NCBI RefSeq assembly: GCF_019097595.1
Contig: NC_080731.1
Span: 13,252,071 to 13,316,070 of the forward strand
Reading direction: 5' to 3'
DNA: 64,000 nucleotides
DNA from: Hemibagrus wyckioides
Taxonomy: Eukaryota; Chordata; Actinopteri; Siluriformes; Bagridae
Part shown: positions 1 through 21,776 of the stretch, in pieces
How the letters are laid out: each line of letters starts with the position of its first letter
Position numbering within the stretch: position 1 is the stretch's first letter
Translations under genes and position numbers: made by a program
Notes under the pieces: model-generated
The model's database searches: none
What the model was told of the DNA's origin: nothing
Seen by the model: the letters and a program-made list of their open reading frames with translations, nothing else

Positions 1-2732
1 ACAGATATTTCTTTTTCTCCCTGTGCAATCCAAACACCCCACATTGAGGTCTTTACAAAGGACAGCTGCCCGTACCTGCCAACAGTCAAGTCTGGCCCTA
101 ATTACTTCCCTGTCATCAGTTACCCAATGGCCTATAAGCAACAAAGAAAGAAGGAAGGGGTGGCAGTGAAGAGACTCACTGAGGGATCATAACTTCATGG
201 AGTTCTCTAAAAGCACACACAATTGTCAGGGCTAAGTAGCCTAGCTCCACGCCTCCTCTTGCCTTTTTCTCTCTGTGTCAAATTGTCACCGTTTTCTAGC
301 CTTGTGCTGGCGCACATAAAAGAATACAATACATTTTAAGCCTTAATTTTTTTTTCATTCTCAATACTTATTATCAGAAAAATGTTCACATTATTCTTAA
401 GCTTAAATGCAGGTTGTTAGTGTTTAAAATCAGCAGTTCTGCATCATTTTTAATATGTTATTAATTTGCAGAGCTGGGCCTAGCTATCTCCACAACTATA
501 AACTTACACCGCATACATGCTGTACCTCCCCTACCACAGTCACTACCACAGTGACACATGTGCACCTGTTTCATACCTTCCTCTGTGCTGTGTATCTATT
601 TTGACTGTGAATACACTATGATGTAACCTATCACAATTTTGGTTCATAACGAGCCCCAGTTTGTGACACTCTTTAGAAATGTGTTAGACCTTTAACAAAC
701 CTACCTAAATAATAAATCACAATAACACATGAAATCAGTTGTTAGAGCAGTGGGGGTGTCTTGTGTTAAGAACCCGAAGTGAGCTTCACTCAAAGAGGTT
801 AAAAGAGAGAGATCTGAAAACTAAAAGTGACCTCTGGCATCAGGCTGTTGGCCAATTACAGAAATAAAGTACTGTTTCAGATTCAGGATGAAATAACAAT
901 GTTTTAAAATTGATTAAAGTATTAATGAAATGCATTAGAAATAGAAAGTGACTCAATCTAGAGAGTGAACATTTCCAAACTGATATAAGGGATCATAGTG
1001 TCCAGTTGAAATGACCAATTGGATAATCTGGTAACTGACAAAATCAGATAATGACTGTATTATGACATATATTAAGTTCAGAGTAATCATACAACTTCAA
1101 GCTTTGTGACAGACACCAAGTTATTGATTCATGAACAATAAATACATAAATAAAGCCAAAACAAAGCATTTTCAATCTGTTCAATCCCAACCAGCTGAGA
1201 GGGTGAGAGAAAAAGAAAGAGGCAGAATGGGGCATAAAGTCAAGGGAAAGACAGACAGAGAGAGGGAGATGGAGTGAGGTTAAGGAAGAGAGAAAGGAGA
1301 GGGAGGAGCTGGAGGTGTGGCACTTGCTAATGACAAGCAATGCCTAGATGGGCTGTAAATAGGAGAACCAATCTATCAAATGCTATTCTTTCCCATGAAG
1401 GCTGTGAAATCACAGGCAGACCCCTCTTAATTGAATTTCATGGCTTGCTTTTGTAATGTACTCCACACCTTCTGTCCCACCAGCTCCACATGGAATCTGA
1501 GTTTATTTTCGCTCTGTCTCTGTACGTTCTTGTTTGTATTTGAGTAAAAACACTTCGACCATAATCATAGAAGAAACATAATATCTACTGCATTGCACAT
1601 AGGACTTTGCCCACTCTTAATCAGGTACATTAAAAACTTGTAGTGATACAAATTCAACCCCAAAACTGCACTGTAACTGCCCCTTAGATGGGTGTTGTGG
1701 AAATGAGAGAGCAACACTGCTCACTTTCCCCCTGCACACTCCAGCCTCAGCCTCTGGACCTCTTCAAAGGCCCCTCCTGTAGCCAGATCAAGGGGCCGGA
1801 TCCCATGAATTAATTACTGTCCCTCTACTCAGTGTGAATAGGGGGTCCTATTAGCTGGGTTATTAATAGTTGAAATGAGCAATAAAAGGGGCTTAGCGGT
1901 GGAAGCAGGGGTGGCAGACTGCGAAGGTGGCGTGCAGAAAGGGTCACGGGGGGTTTACGGAGACAGACAGGCAAACTTTTGTGGCTGTGGAGAGAAAAAG
2001 CAGGGAAAATATGTCCACGCTAATCTTCCATCCATCTGGGCCTCATTAGCATTTAGCGCGCTTGCAGTTGCCAATCAAGCCTTAAAAGCGGCTTTCTCGC
2101 CTCCTTTCAGCACCCCAATGTAAGCCCTGTTAGAATGACACGTAAAAGACTTGACAAAATATTTTTGGACAAGGGCTTTGTCAAGGACCTCACTTCCCCC
2201 CTAAAGTTGGCCCCAGTGCCAGAGCTCTGAATGGTCAAAGAGTGCTGGGATACCAATCGCTTATTACAGCCTCAAAGCTTATTATCTCCCCCCAAATAGT
2301 TAATAATTAGATTAAAACTTCAAATAAATTAAGTGGCACAGTGAATAAGGGTAGCCAGGAGGAGTCTCCCTACTTGCAATCTGTCTCTGAGCCTATCACA
2401 AGGATTTCTCCCAGTTCACACAATAGAACCCAAGACCCTGTTGGTGAAAAAATTGCAGCCTTGTGCCCTTTCTTTCTTTCCCTGAGTGCTTTATGGGAAT
2501 TCATGGCCTTTTGGTGAATAGAGAAGACAGAGAAAAAGGCAAAGCAGGATAAAAAGGGAGTTTTGTGGTTAAACAATGCTCCTAATGCCTATTAAAATTC
2601 TTTTTAATTGTCAATAATAGCTGTGATATACATTAATGTTACCAGAGACCAGCAATGAACAATGTGCTCAGCAGGGTAGATGCTAAGACTGAGAAGTCGC
2701 TGGAAAGCAAGCTGGTCATTCCAAAGTAAATG

Positions 2733-2860
<128 letters not shown>

Positions 2861-5800
2861 GAACATAAATGTAAGTAAATGCAGAAAAAAGTCCTTTAGT
2901 ATGGCTTGACTCGGATCAAATCTTTTAATTTGATCTCCTACTCATTTTATTCTTCACAATGGTACATGCAGTATGTGTTGAAAAGTACAGCCTGAGAAAA
3001 GACATGAAAAATGAAGTTCTAGAAAATGTAATATAAGGATCCTGGATCTAAAAAGAAAAACTAAACTAAAAATAGCCACTGTGTTTCTTTTTCTAGATGT
3101 TTTCCCCCCTTTCCCCCTCCCAGTAGAGAATTTGTGACAGGTTGGTGGGTGGTAGAGAGAGAGAGAGAGAGAGACTGGCAGCTACAGACACTCTACTGAG
3201 GTCAAATGCTTCTTTGTACCACTTTGTTGGTGAGGTCACATATACCTGATCTTATGAGAAAGTGTAACAGTCAATGGAAGAAAACTTGTGATTGCATCTC
3301 TGATAAAAGCAATTGTTGCCCAGCCATTGAAGTGGAGTGGAGAGTGAATGAACTTCGATTGTTGGCCTTCCTAGCTGTAGTTAGTGTGAGGCTGAGCGTT
3401 AAAAAGAAAAAAAAAAGCCTCACTTGGAAGGCATTACCTGCATTCTACCTCAAGAATCTTGTCCCTGGCTCTGCCATTGAGTACTTCAATAGGACACAAA
3501 AGGCATCTGAATACAGAAGCAAAGACATCATTTATGTGTGTGTTTTCCAGCCATTTAAAAAAAATATGCGGTCACAACTAGAAAAGCAGCAACTGAATTA
3601 GTGTGTGAGGTGCATACTTAAAATCCTGTGCTGGTTTTCATCGATTGAAAGTTGAGTCCCTGACTTTTAAAGATCCTCTCAATCGCTTTAAATATTCAAA
3701 ACGGTTTAGGAGACAAATTGGTTCTTGTGCCTGTATCAGTGCATTTCATTTTCGACCTCCACAGCTGGAGGGCTCTGAGATGCCATTCTGAAAGAAAGAG
3801 GAAGATAAAAAACCTGAAGCTGAGAGAGAGAGGAGAGCATTGGAGGCAAATGGGCCGTGAACTGAATCATCATGTAGCCGCTAGGAACCTGTGTACAGGC
3901 TTTATTCATTCGGCCCATATTGTGGTGCGGCGGGCCACTGAATGCTCTCTTTGAGAGGCTTGCAGCATGAACTTAAAGCAAGTAAATTTCTATCTTTTTG
4001 CACATTAGCTGCCTCATTGCTCTTCAATTGAATCCCTGAGAGTCCAGAGAAAAGAGCCTGGTGGAGAAAGAAAGAAAAAGAGAGAGGAGGGAGAATAGAG
4101 TGAAAGAGAGAGCCATGGGCATAATGGGCAGAGAGGAAGGAGTGTGGGAGGGATGAAGTGAAAATACGAAATACTGCAAAGTTGGACATAGGGTCTAAGT
4201 AAGTAGCTGTAAGTTTCAGCGGAGGTCATGAAAACTTGCGAATCTCAATTATAAGTCTCATTAATCTAGAAATACACTATACTACTCTTTAGACTGATAT
4301 CATATGGCCTTGAAAGAACACCTGACCTCAGAAGTAATCTGAGTATGGGGTAATTAAGTGTACATTTCCCTTAGGCCAAGGGCTCTTAGTGTCTTGTCAA
4401 TCAAAACCCCTTAAAGACAATAGAAATCACAGACTGTTTGATCTTACTTCCTCCATCATGGTGCAACCTATTCTGTCATTACATCCATCCCATCCCTCTC
4501 TTCCCTCTTCTGCTTATCAACATCAACAGGTCACCCACGCTCTGATCAAAGACGCCTGCATGTTTATCCAACACTGATGTTAAGAGCCAGTGTTACTCTT
4601 AATTTTAGTGAGGTAGGAAGTGTGGAGAGGCCTGGGTGTGGTTGCTCTCCCCAGTGTGATGCTAAGTGATGCCCTGAGGGCTTTGACAGTCAGTGGCAGC
4701 CACTAAACTGCTGACCTGGAACTTGTGTGGTTGTCTATGTGATTATTGCAAGTTATCACAAGTGGCTTTGACAAACCTTAAACACAACTATGATCATGGT
4801 ATTGGGTGAAAGACCAACCAGAGGTGCTCATCCAGTGGATTATATTACGTGCCGATTTGTCCGCATCATTGATTTCACACTGCTACCACTGACAAGACAC
4901 AACTGTTTAACCCAAGATTTCACCAACATGAGTGACACTTGTAAAGGGTGTGAGAAAAGGTCCATATTTGCCCTGAAGAGACATCAAAGGGCAGAACAAG
5001 CATGACACCAGCGAATCCCAGCACAACTCTGCCTCTCTGAACTTGGCTCACCCTGACCCACGAGCCCTTTATATGACTGTGAAGAGTCCTTTATGAATGG
5101 CTGCAATTCTACATCTTATGCTTGCTGGTGACACGCGGGTGTCAGAGTGTCAGGAGGAGAAGTTTCCCCCACATGTAGAGGCCCATGGCACAGCTTCAGG
5201 ACAAAAGCTTGGCCTGCAGTGGACACACACAGCCAGAACTGTGGCTGACTGGCCCGACCTCGTCTCTGTCTCCCATGAAATTGGAAATTACAAGGGCCAT
5301 TTCTGATGACAAATCATTGTCCATATGTCTTTAGCTCTCCTTGAAGAACAACTTTTTGATGATGCTTTGTGGTTGACCTTGCCACCAACTTTCACTAAAT
5401 TTCAGCTCAGCACAGACAAACATAGTGTGGCCTGAACTTAGGCCTCACAGAGCACTGAATTGATCTTTTTTCATCTATCCCCATAAAACCAAGTCTTTCA
5501 TCAAAATTTTTATTAAGAGCTTTTTATTCATAGTTTATAACAAGTTACTCTTGTAAGTAAAAATAACTAAAAAAAAATTAATATTAATGATCATGTCCAA
5601 TAACTGGCTTTTTTGTTTCACTTTGCCTGCTAATCAGGTCTGGGACTGTGTTAGTGATAGAGAACAGAAAGTGTACTTGACTCTACTGTGTAATATCTTA
5701 ATATTTCTTTTTACAATATCCAACACTGTACCATTGCTAGCATATATTTATTAGTGCACTTTTATCGTCTTCAGAACCTATGTTGTACACAGATATTTCC

Positions 5801-6646
5801 CTGTCACTGATTAAACACAGTCAAGCTCTTTAGTTTTGGTTAGGGTTGGATGGACTGACACTGAAGTATGAATCACTTCGGTCTTAACTTTTCTTTTTTA
5901 AATGATCGGTGATGCAATTGATGTTTTCTAACAATGTAAATTTTCCTCTCCATGATACAGTTTTCAAAACATCACTATCTGTATCAGGAGAGAACTGGGT
6001 TTGGATTGAAAAGAAACAGCCTAATTTCAATATGGAAAAAAAAAAACCGCCTTTATGATTGTTTAGAGAATCACGTGCGCCACCTTGTGGTAAAGGTGAA
6101 AACGCGGATGTAAATCAGGCAGCATCATGGATATTAAAATAGATTATTATCTATTATTATTAAAATATTTCTTTTTACTGTTCATGCAGCTAGTTTTGCT
6201 CGGATGTATAAATAGTTCTAAATCCCCAAACCTTAAAAAAATGTCCATCCTTAATGACACCACAGCAGCTATGACCAGGGTCAATCACTTATTTAAAACA
6301 AATGGATAAGTCTAAAAATGACCAAATGAATAAAAACTGACCGCTCCCAAACACGTTAAACTACCCCCACCCCAGTCCCATCCACATGAGACTAAAAACC
6401 ACCCAGTCTCAATTGTATTAGATTAAAAACCACCCGCTTTCATGACCTTTTTAGCCTGAATCCCACTTCTGATGCTCACCTCACTTCAGGATATTTAAGT
6501 GATTTCAAGTTTGCTTAAAGAGCATTACAGGGGGTAATAGCTTCTGTTTGATCACAGGAAAACAAGCATCGGTTTCAGTTTTATAATGGCAGACTGTTAA
6601 AGCTAATATAGGAATTATTTATCATTAGCAGTTAGTGATTCTGTTT

Positions 6647-6930
6647 GGGCAAGACAGTGGTGCAGTGTTTTTCATTGCAGTCTCACAGCTCCATGGTCCC
6701 AGGTTTGAGCCTGAGCTCAGGTCCCTGTGGATATTCTGCACATTTTCCCTCATGAAACTCTGGTTTTCTGGTTTCCAACCATCACACTAAATAAGGCCAG
6801 TAGGTGAAATGGCTAAGATACACTACATTTGTGATTTGAGCATGTGACACAAGCAGTCAGGGTGTATTCCACAGTGATACTGGGAAAGGGTCTGGATCCA
6901 CCTCGACCCTGATCAGGATAATGCCATTAC
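6647..6930 (+). repeat. Degenerate tRNA-derived SINE
   Basis: The head resembles the pattern 'gcagtggtgcagtg... tctcacagctcc... ccaggtttgagcctgagc', matching the better preserved SINE at 28875-29227. The end has the 'ccctgatcaggataa' tail remnant. It is heavily diverged and its middle is hard to align by eye. Confidence 0.5.
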
Positions 6931-7429
6931 TGAAAGGGAGTACACAATAATAGCAAATGTTATATTTTGATTTTTTAATCTATTAAAAATGTTTTTAAAA
7001 GCTATTCAGCAATAATTTTTCTTCCTAGTCAATTTGCATGGCACAGAAAGAATGGAAAGTCTTTCCTACAGTTGTGCAAGTCTTATCAACAGGAAACATT
7101 TGACCACAGTTGTTTTCCCAGCCTTAACTGTGAATGATTATTCCTTAATTCCTTAATAAGGACATTAAGGGTATAGTGGACTGTGTGTTATTAAGGCAGG
7201 GTGTATTTGTGTATAATATTCGTGTATATGATCAGATTTTGTGAGTAATTACAATAGAAAGCCAAGTAATTCCCAGGCATGCACATTTTGTTGCAACTGT
7301 ATATTTGCCAGAATTATGAGCACATAAGGTTAAAATGATTAAAAGCCTTTGTCCCAGGTTTCCTATTGGAACAAGCAGAACTTGTAGCTGCAATTTAGGG
7401 CATTTGTTTAGCTGAAAAATTGCCACAGG

Positions 7430-7920
7430 TTCTTAAAATGATGATAAATCTCTCCATGGACTTAGCAGGTTTTCCTGGCACATAGTTCCCATAGTGCATC
7501 CTGGTGCTGTCTCTTTCCCAGGTAAGTGACACACACACACACACACACACACAATGTAAAAGAAAATGTATTTCATCAGACCAGACCACCTTTCGTCACT
7601 GCTCCATGTTCTGACACTTTTCTATCATAGCCAGCGTGAACTTTTTCAGCACAAGGACTTCCTTGGGGCAATTTTGGCACTGCATACTGAGAAAACACCA
7701 AAAGACCTGCTGTACTGTAAACACTCTGGCCCAGTTGTCTATTCAATACAATTGTGATTTTTTGAAAGTCACTCAGATTCTTATGGTTCTTACAGCCCAT
7801 GTCTTGCTTTCAGCGTGTCAACTTTGGAAAAACTGACCTGTCTTGCTGCCTAATCTATCCAACCCTTCACCAGGCTCCAGTGATGGCTACACTGTTCAGT
7901 GTCTGTTCAGTAATATGTTC
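7430..7920 (-). mobile_element. Decayed DNA-transposon copy (family not certain)
   Basis: The stretch with 'ctgacacttttctatcatagccag' spacing, then 'agacctgctgt', 'ctctggcccagttgtct', and the 'tgctgcctaatctatcc' segment follows a sequence order I associate with a very common fish DNA-transposon family. No intact ORF remains. A (CA)n run is inserted at 7529-7553. The orientation is a guess. Confidence 0.4.
7529..7553. repeat. (CA)n microsatellite
   Basis: About 25 bp of perfect CA dinucleotide repeat inside the decayed transposon copy. Confidence 0.95.
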
Positions 7921-9126
7921 ACAAATGAAATTCTTGAAAAAGACTGGCAGTGTAGGCAGTTATAAACAAGGCGATATTGAAACAAGAACACTGTGCTTAA
8001 GTTTGCTTTTTTATTTTCCCTTTATCAAAACATATAGGAGACACTTGAGACATTTAGAAAACCAACTTTTTTTTCTGGACTTTTTTTTTGTACAAAGAGG
8101 AAAAACACTGCATGACAAATCACAGGGTTTCATTCATTTAAAATTCCTGCTTCGCTTGTTTTGAAAAATACTCAGCTACTGTAAACTTTAGTGACCTGAC
8201 AACAGTTTACACACGGTTAACAATGCCATATACTGACATAATAAATCAAAATATCTATATTGGTACGGTGAGGAAAATAATAATAATTATTATAAAAAAA
8301 ATAAAAAAAAATCTAAAAGGCCATTAAGGGTAGTCATAGATCATTGTTTTGTTTTTATTTTTAAATAACTGAAAAACACACAAACTGGGTTTGTTAATCT
8401 CTTACTTCTTGCCTGTTGTACTCCTGAGCTGTAGTGATGAACATCAGCTGTCACACAGCTCTACACAATGGAACCATTCGGTTTGATTCAGCACAGTTAT
8501 GATGATACATTCATAAACAGCTATGTGATGTAAAAATACCCATTACTGGAGATCTTACAAGGCCAACCAATTGAAACCTTGATGTTATTATAACTTATGT
8601 ATAAAAAATTTGAACAGCAACAGGGCTCAGATAACACCAGAGCAGCCACCGTTGTTTGAATATAAAAATAAAAAGTAAAAAAAAAAAAAGAAAAAAGAAA
8701 AAAAAAAGGAATGTGTCTTTGGTCAGTGGACATGATGACTGGCTCCAAAAACAGAGGGGATTATTAAAATGTTATATTAATGTAGCAGATCTTATGGTTA
8801 TATTAACAACAGGAATTGGAAAAAAATGTTCTGGCCATATTTGTTGCTAATAAATATGACAAAAAATATATATAAACGCCTAAAAGGCCTGTAGAAATGA
8901 AGAAAACGCACTGAAACCATAGAAAAGTGAGACAGTGCTTGGGCTGCAAAAGAAAAGAGTGAGTCATGTTGTTGGCTTCTAGGTTTCTTCACTACAGGCC
9001 ATGTGTCTCAAACTGCTCATCACTCCCTATATAGTGCTCTTGCTTTGAGGGGATAATGCTGCAGGAAACTACTGCAGAGCACACACTATAGAGTGAGCAA
9101 GAGAGCCATCTGAGCTTTGCACAATC

Positions 9127-16843
<7,717 letters not shown>

Positions 16844-17120
16844 CTCACACTGCTGTCTTTACCGCACGCTGTAGAACAAAAATCACTGTCTGATCCAAAA
16901 ATGTCGGCCAAAATCTGTGTCCTCCTGCAGATGTTACAGGTTTTCTAAACGCGACGTCTCGTTAACGGTGTGGATGAAAAGCATCGCCGCCCCATAATAC
17001 CCGATCCTGTAGCTCATGCCGCCCCCTGTAGGTTACAACTGGCCCTGCATGCCACGTGGACCTACGCAGCCAGATAGGGTTGCCAGATTCGTATTTTTGT
17101 TGCATGGGGTTTGTTTTGCC
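16844..17120 (-). promoter_or_regulatory. Probable surf4 promoter and 5' UTR
   Basis: CpG-richer sequence immediately upstream of the surf4 start codon, for example the 'aacgcgacgtctcg' and 'catcgccgcccc' stretches, in an otherwise AT-rich setting. No TATA box is obvious. The start site cannot be fixed from sequence. Confidence 0.45.
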
Positions 17121-18251
17121 CCGCGGTTGCGTTTAATTGTAACAACAAACTGCATGCCAAACAAATCTGATTTAATGTTAAACCATGGTATATCATACAA
17201 GTAGACATATTTACTGAATTGACCAATTCTACCCTAATTTAGGGCTATGGTACAAAATTAAAAAAAGAAAGAAAGAAAGAAAAACACACACCACTGGAAG
17301 CATTGCTTTTAGGAAAATAATCAACGATGAGGTGGTGGGGGGCAGGATGACACGAGGTGAAACTGATGGCTGTTACCAATCCCCAAATAATATTCCAATA
17401 GATTAAACAACAATTTATTCAACCATTCTCCACCCCCTTTTGCACCAGTTTGATCCTGCCAGTTTCCACCCAGAAGAAACTTCTTCTCCAACAAGAAGAA
17501 GTGCATTAAAGTACCCACATGATGCACTTCTTCACTTGATGCACATGATGCACTTCTTCATGAAAAACAATGTGTGGAATGTTGGCATGCTGTTGTCAGG
17601 TGCTGACACTTGATAAGAAAAAAATTTCCAGGATAGCTGGGGACACTCCGCTAGAAAAGACAGCTTACAAATGTTTTATAAAATTGCTCATGTTGTGTGA
17701 TTTAAAAAAAATCACTTTATTCTGCTAAAGCTAGCTGCACCACATTACATGCATCTGACATTATTTGCCATTGACTTTTATTGCTGGAAGTCTCCAGCTC
17801 TCATTATAAGTAAATAGTCTCTTTTTGTTGTATGTGTGAACCTAGAATAATATGTGCTTCCTCTGACACCACTAAAGCCAGCCTGCATCTATACAAACTG
17901 CTGTGTCACATGTAACTCACTGGTATGTAACATCTTTGGGATTTGAACTCACAACCCCCTGACAAAGTTGTTCCAAATAGTAGAAAATCAGTCTACACCT
18001 CTGACCAATCAGATCTGAGAATCTGAAATAACTTGAGTAGAACAGCTATTTTGGGACCATAATTAATCTGATGCTTCTTTGTTATCAAGGGTGATGTATT
18101 GGGACATGTGTTTTACACATTGTCTAATGTGTTGATTGTCTAGATATAAAGAAAATATGCTTAAATCTTATTTTTTAAAAGGAATGGTTTTCCATAATAT
18201 TCTAATATTGTGCTAACAATGCAGACTAAATACATATTAAGATGTTGACCT

Positions 18252-18800
18252 AAAAGTACCAATCTATTAAATATCTAAGTTGGAATAGGCATTCATACCT
18301 TTGCTTTCAGTAATGGGTGTGACCTACTTGAGCAACAATAACTTCAAGGAAATATTTTTAGTATCTTGTGCTCAATCCTGCACAACAGGTTGGTTGAATT
18401 TTGGGCCATTTCTCTTTACAAAACTACTTCGACAGAGTGATGTTTCAGTTTCAGTTAACAGACATTTTCTTGTACAATTTGCTAGTGCAACCCAGAATTT
18501 ATTGGCACATCAATAATGGAAAGTTGTCCTGGACCCCAGGCAGAAAAGTAGCCCTGAACCATGACACTGCCACCACCATGCTTCACAGATGGTATGAGGT
18601 TCTTATGTTCGAATGCATTGGGTTTTAGTTGCTAATTTTTGATTCATCTACCCACAAAACTTCTGGCTCATCCATGCAGGCCTGAGAAAACCTGAACATC
18701 CACATTGGCACATTTCAACAAAACTGTGTGGTTTATTTTGTTGAAACATGAGAGGGCATGCTGATCTCACATCTGACTGCCATTCTCTCGATGAGAAAAC
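18252..18800. mobile_element. Decayed Tc1/mariner-like fragment
   Basis: Contains the phrases 'gccctgaaccatgacactgccaccaccatgcttcacagatgg' (overall pattern only) and 'cacaaaacttctggctc'. These resemble antisense transposase-derived sequence of fish Tc1/mariner elements. No inverted ends or ORF can be traced. Confidence 0.35.
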
Positions 18801-19689
18801 TTGACCTCAATTACTATACTCCTAGAGTAAAGTACTAAAATAACTTATAATCCTAGAGCCTACTTTTCCTTAAAATCTATATTTAATGTTTAGTTAATGT
18901 TATGTATTTGTGTCTGTCAGCTGTGATCTCTTTATTTAGGAAGATTTAAGGAAGATCTGATAACATTTCAAATAAAAATGTACACAAAAATACAGAACAT
19001 TGTAAAGGGTAAACTATCTAACTGCAATGTTTGTCATTTTTCCTCAAGCATTCTTTCAGAGACAATATCCTGTTTCATGCTGTCCACACACGCTTATTTA
19101 GTTTCACATGAATGAAGTCATTACTTCTGTTATTTTTTCTTCTATCAAGCAGTTCCACCTGGCAGTAACATTTGAAATGTATTTAATAGGCCATAAATGC
19201 TGCTCAGTAAAACTGTCTTAGTTTATCTTATGTCCCAAAACACCTGAGGCAACCCTGCAGGTCTAGTCGAAATCGAGGTCTAGTGTTATCGGTCATTTCC
19301 AAAACTGCACACAGCTGTAGCTGTTAAAAGAAACTGTAAACTAATAATTAGTATACTAATATGTACTTTTGGGTTTGAAGTTTATAAATTTCCACATCAC
19401 TTTGCAGTTTTTGTAGAGAAGGAATGGAAGAGAAGGTGAAGAGAACGTGCTAGACTAATTTTTGTCACTAACTTTTCTTTTCTTTTCTTTTCACTACACC
19501 TTTAAAAAAATACTGTATATACATTTTCCCCTTGCTTGTACAGATAATTCTATTTCCATTTTTATTATAACTATATAAATATATTTTTTGACAGTCAACA
19601 AGCATTTCACTACATCTCGTACTGTGTATGGTTGTGTTTGTGACAAACAAAATTTAAACATCTAGGACACTTCTGCCTTGTCTGAATGA

Positions 19690-19945
19690 AACAGAACAAC
19701 CTGGCAACCCGGGTTGTTGCGGCGCCACCTATCGCCGCGGAGGATAATGTTAAAACAAACACCGATCGGCGACCGGTAGACGGTTGTGGTTAGTGTGTAA
19801 TGCCCTTTCTGAAACATTAACGCAATTTTATCGCATTTTAACGTAAACGTTAGATCTTATTTGTCCGGTGTGATCAACGCGTCGTTGAGGAAACGCCTCA
19901 CCCTATCTTACTTCCTCAATGCTCGCGTGGTTGCCAGATGCGCGG
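19690..19945. promoter_or_regulatory. Orphan CpG-rich block between surf4 and ciz1
   Basis: A cluster of CpG dinucleotides (for example 'gcggcgccacctatcgccgcgg', 'accgatcggcgaccgg', 'atcaacgcgtcgttgagg') surrounded by very AT-rich DNA. It is 2.8 kb upstream of the surf4 start and 1.8 kb beyond the ciz1 stop, so neither gene explains it. It could be a promoter for an unannotated transcript or a distal regulatory element. An 88-codon open frame begins at 19938 but has no recognisable family. Confidence 0.35.
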
Positions 19946-20393
19946 TGAAACCCTTCATACTGACAGCGTATCCGGGGACACTGGGTATTTCGTCAGTGGC
20001 TGTATGGTTTTACTGGGAGATTCGACGACTGGAATATTAATTGTGTCCCATTTATATTATGTTAACGAATATGTATGTAAACATGACATTTTAAACAAAG
20101 CTAACTCAGCCCAAGACTCCCAGAGAGTAGTGCCATCCATCCCATCTGATTTTATTAAAATTATATTAATATATATTAAAATTTTATTAATAGTAAATTA
20201 TTAAAAACTAAAATGGTTAGAATGTCATAAATGCCCTTGTGCCATAAATGCCCCTGTGCCTTTACCATGGATGCTAATTAACCACATTTTATACATTTGG
20301 TAATTTAGTTCAAAAATTAACAGTAATACAAATTATAAGGGTTAAACTCCACCAGTATCTTGAAGTCACTCATGTAAATTAAGTGCATCTATA

Positions 20394-20931
20394 CAGCTCT
20401 GGAAAAAATAAGAGCACTGCAAAATAATCAGTTTCTTATGTTTTTTTTTTTTCTTACAGGTTCATGTATTGGTGAGATGAACAGTTTTGTTTCATTTGTT
20501 TGTGAACTGCTGACAATATTTCTCCTAAATCCAAAATATAACTATTGTTATTTAGAGTGTACATTTAAAGGAAATGGCAACACATCAAAATAACCCAAGA
20601 TCATGCAGTATTTGCAGAGCTTTAATAACTCTAATAAAACAAAATGCAAATCATTTGTAAACAAACTGTGTTAATGCTTTGACTAAATAAATATTAAGAA
20701 ATCAGTATTTGGTGGAATAACCCCGATTTGCAGGCGTTTTGGTTCCATGCTCTCCACCAGTTTTTCACATTGCTGTTGGGGAACTTTATACCACTCTTTT
20801 TGCATAAAAAGCAAACAGCTCAGCTTTACTTGATGGTTTGTGACCATCCATCTTCCTCTTGATGACATGCCAGAGGTTTTCAATAGGGTTCAAATCTTGG
20901 GCAGTGGTCTCTTATTTTTTTTCCAGAGCTG
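20394..20931 (-). mobile_element. Internally deleted Tc1-like element (non-autonomous)
   Basis: 538 bp with matching inverted ends CAGCTCTGGAAAAAATAAGAG on the left and its reverse complement on the right, apart from one-base differences. It is flanked by TA at 20392-20393 and 20932-20933. The interior keeps the 'tttggtggaataaccccgat' and 'ttgatgacatgccagaggtt' segments, which correspond to the C-terminal coding part of a Tc1 transposase in antisense, but most of the gene is missing. Confidence 0.8.
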
Positions 20932-21776
20932 TATATTAGAACATCTCAGCACACCCAATAATATCTCTAATGATATAAAACCATCAGAGGGGGAAAAATA
21001 CAGGAACGGTATTTAAAACAGTAAATCTTTATTTTTAAGTATTAGAATATTTAGTGATGGTCATTAAAATCCTTTGGCTAGTAAATTAAGTCTTGGTTGA
21101 AAGTGATGCTTCATTTCCATCTCAGTATATCCATATCAGTCTTTGTAGTAGTTTAAACATCAAGCTAATGTTTATAATTCTATGTGGAGAATATTAACAA
21201 AATTGGAAAATTGGACAGAACACTGTGGTTCCAGCCTCTTCATCATATTTTAGTTTCACAAAATATGTACCGTAAGTAAAAATAAAAACAGAAACATACT
21301 TATATAAATAATAAAATAATGTTCAAAGCGTTGACGGATTAAAAAATTCATGGTATAAAAAAAGGAAAACAAAACACGTTTTGAGTTATAATACTTAGAT
21401 CACCAGGACATCCCGAGAAACTGAAATAGGGACAATGATTATCTGGATGTTTAAAAAGTGATGAGGTAAACTGATAAACTGATGATGTTCCTGTATGTAT
21501 GATCAAGTAATAAACTTACTATACAATTTAATTTAGTTACTGGCTAAAAAGAAAGAAAGTTTAATCTAAACCCGAAGCACTATTTCCATCACAGGAGTAA
21601 CAGACTATAGTTTCTGATCTTCAGAATCAGCACTATAGCAGTAATACTGTATGTACATCAATGTGCCTTTGAGGTTTCCTTAGACTTACTAAGAGGTTTC
21701 TTTTTTGTGTGCGGAAAAAAAATCAGGGATATTTTCAGCAGTCAGACACTTTACATCCACACTAGGGTTTTGTGGA

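Noticed and set aside
3206..3601. 131-codon open frame
   Set aside because: No family resemblance, no splice context, and it includes a long lysine run from poly-A sequence.
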